DNA from: Aquatica leii
Lineage: Eukaryota; Arthropoda; Insecta; Coleoptera; Lampyridae
Direction: 5' to 3'
Assembly (NCBI GenBank): GCA_035610365.1
Contig: CM069435.1
Coordinates: forward strand, 7,652,001-7,716,000
Length of the DNA: 64,000 nucleotides
Shown here: positions 63,545-64,000 of the stretch, one piece after another
How the letters are laid out: each line of letters opens with the position of its first letter
Position numbering within the stretch: position 1 is the stretch's first letter
The notes under the pieces: generated by a model
What the model saw: only the letters and a program-made list of their open reading frames with translations
The model's database searches: none
What the model was told of the DNA's origin: nothing
Position numbers and translations under genes: made by a program

Positions 63545-64000
63545 GCTCTAAACATCACATAAGCAGGAGTTTGCCCGGTAGTCGATGATGATCGATACGC
63601 TATTAGAAACAAATGTAAATATTGATCCTACTCTCGTTGGTGTTCGGAGACCAATTTGGCGAGATACATCCCGATCGTTCTATTCATCAGTTCTACCATG
63701 CAATCTGATGGGGGATGAAGAGGTGCTGGTCTTCTTCATTCCCAGCATTGGACAGACATTTTGGAACAAGGCGACTTGAAATTACGCCCCTGATTCGAAT
63801 GAAGCTCCAACAAAACCCCAAAGCGGCAGAAAAGCTTTTTCACCAACACATTTTTGCAACAGTTGTGGTTTCTTAATTCGGTGTCACGTACGTACGCTTC
63901 CGTCCATTTGGTGAAATAATTCATAGCCACCAGAATGTACTTGCCCTGTTCTGTTTCTAAGAATAGGCCTGAAATGTCAATTGCTACCCTTTCAATGGGC
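63545..64000 (-). pseudogene. Gypsy element E integrase fragment, runs off window
   Basis: On the minus strand from the window edge: 'IERVAIDISGLFLETEQGKY' and 'ILVAMNYFTKWTEAYVRDTE' (first catalytic Asp), then 'FCRFGVLLELHSNQGRNFKS' (D replaced by N in the 'SDQG' block). After a frameshift the codons read 'MVELMNRTIGMYLAKLVSEH' (E in the 'VE..NR' block) and 'FLIAYRSSSTTGQTPAYVMF'. The Asn in place of the second catalytic Asp, one stop and frameshifts indicate a dead copy. It is cut by the window end. Confidence 0.85.

Noticed and set aside
1..64000. CRISPR arrays, rRNA genes, bacterial operons or phage
   Set aside because: No regularly spaced repeats, no rRNA-like sequence and no prokaryotic gene organisation; the content is that of an insect-type genome.

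Overview
The window is eukaryotic, AT-rich and dominated by transposable elements (TEs) with very large gene-free stretches. The mixture is typical of a repeat-rich insect genome: piggyBac, pogo/Tigger, several hAT lineages, Tc1, Ty3/Gypsy LTR elements, Penelope-like elements, Jockey/RTE/R1-type LINEs, a Crypton-like tyrosine recombinase and fold-back/MITE elements. Beetle-like is a guess; the sequence does not identify the species. No bacterial operon, CRISPR array, rRNA or intact host gene is visible. The only possible host sequence is a few short exon-like islands with good splice signals (33955-34002, 48666-48694, 60771-60840).

Layout. 1.8-5.4 kb: ZMYM1-like hAT (-) split by a Penelope-like element (-). 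10.8-13.3 kb: DNA-transposon-like element with inverted repeats carrying a 560-codon uncharacterised transposase-like gene with one internal stop. 13.8-16.6 kb: piggyBac (+) containing a 1161-bp hAT with exact 8-bp target duplication. 16.7-17.35 kb: decayed second copy of the 11-kb family (-). 17.4-17.9 kb: Penelope-type terminus. 18.9-19.4 kb: Tc1 relic. 21.17-21.30 kb: 127-bp hairpin MITE. 21.5-30.36 kb: one hAT shell (8-bp target duplication) holding a Penelope scrap, a broken DDE-like gene and a young, nearly complete Gypsy element (24528-29348). 33.08-33.58 kb: a 499-bp fold-back element with 225-bp arms.

34.1-42.1 kb: three partial Gypsy elements and an RTE LINE fragment. 43.3-46.4 kb: pogo/Tigger gene (-) interrupted exactly at TTAA by a near-complete piggyBac (-). 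49.2-51.3 kb: short tandem duplication, then a non-coding element with matching ends, a 130-bp tandem array and a tRNA-like segment. 52.1-54.5 kb: Jockey LINE (+). 54.8-55.8 kb: Crypton-like recombinase relic split by an RTE with a 9-bp target duplication. 55.8-58.65 kb: piggyBac (-) split by an RTE (+). 61.8-64.0 kb: RTE 5' part (+), R1/Jockey-type RT (-), Gypsy integrase (-) running off the window end.

The genes do not form a pathway; what connects them is nesting. At least six host-element/insert pairs can be resolved from split reading frames and target duplications, which gives a relative chronology. The most notable items are the in-frame Tigger/piggyBac junction, the 8.9-kb composite hAT, the two uncharacterised transposase-like families, the long fold-back element and a possible recursive splice point at 60.77 kb.
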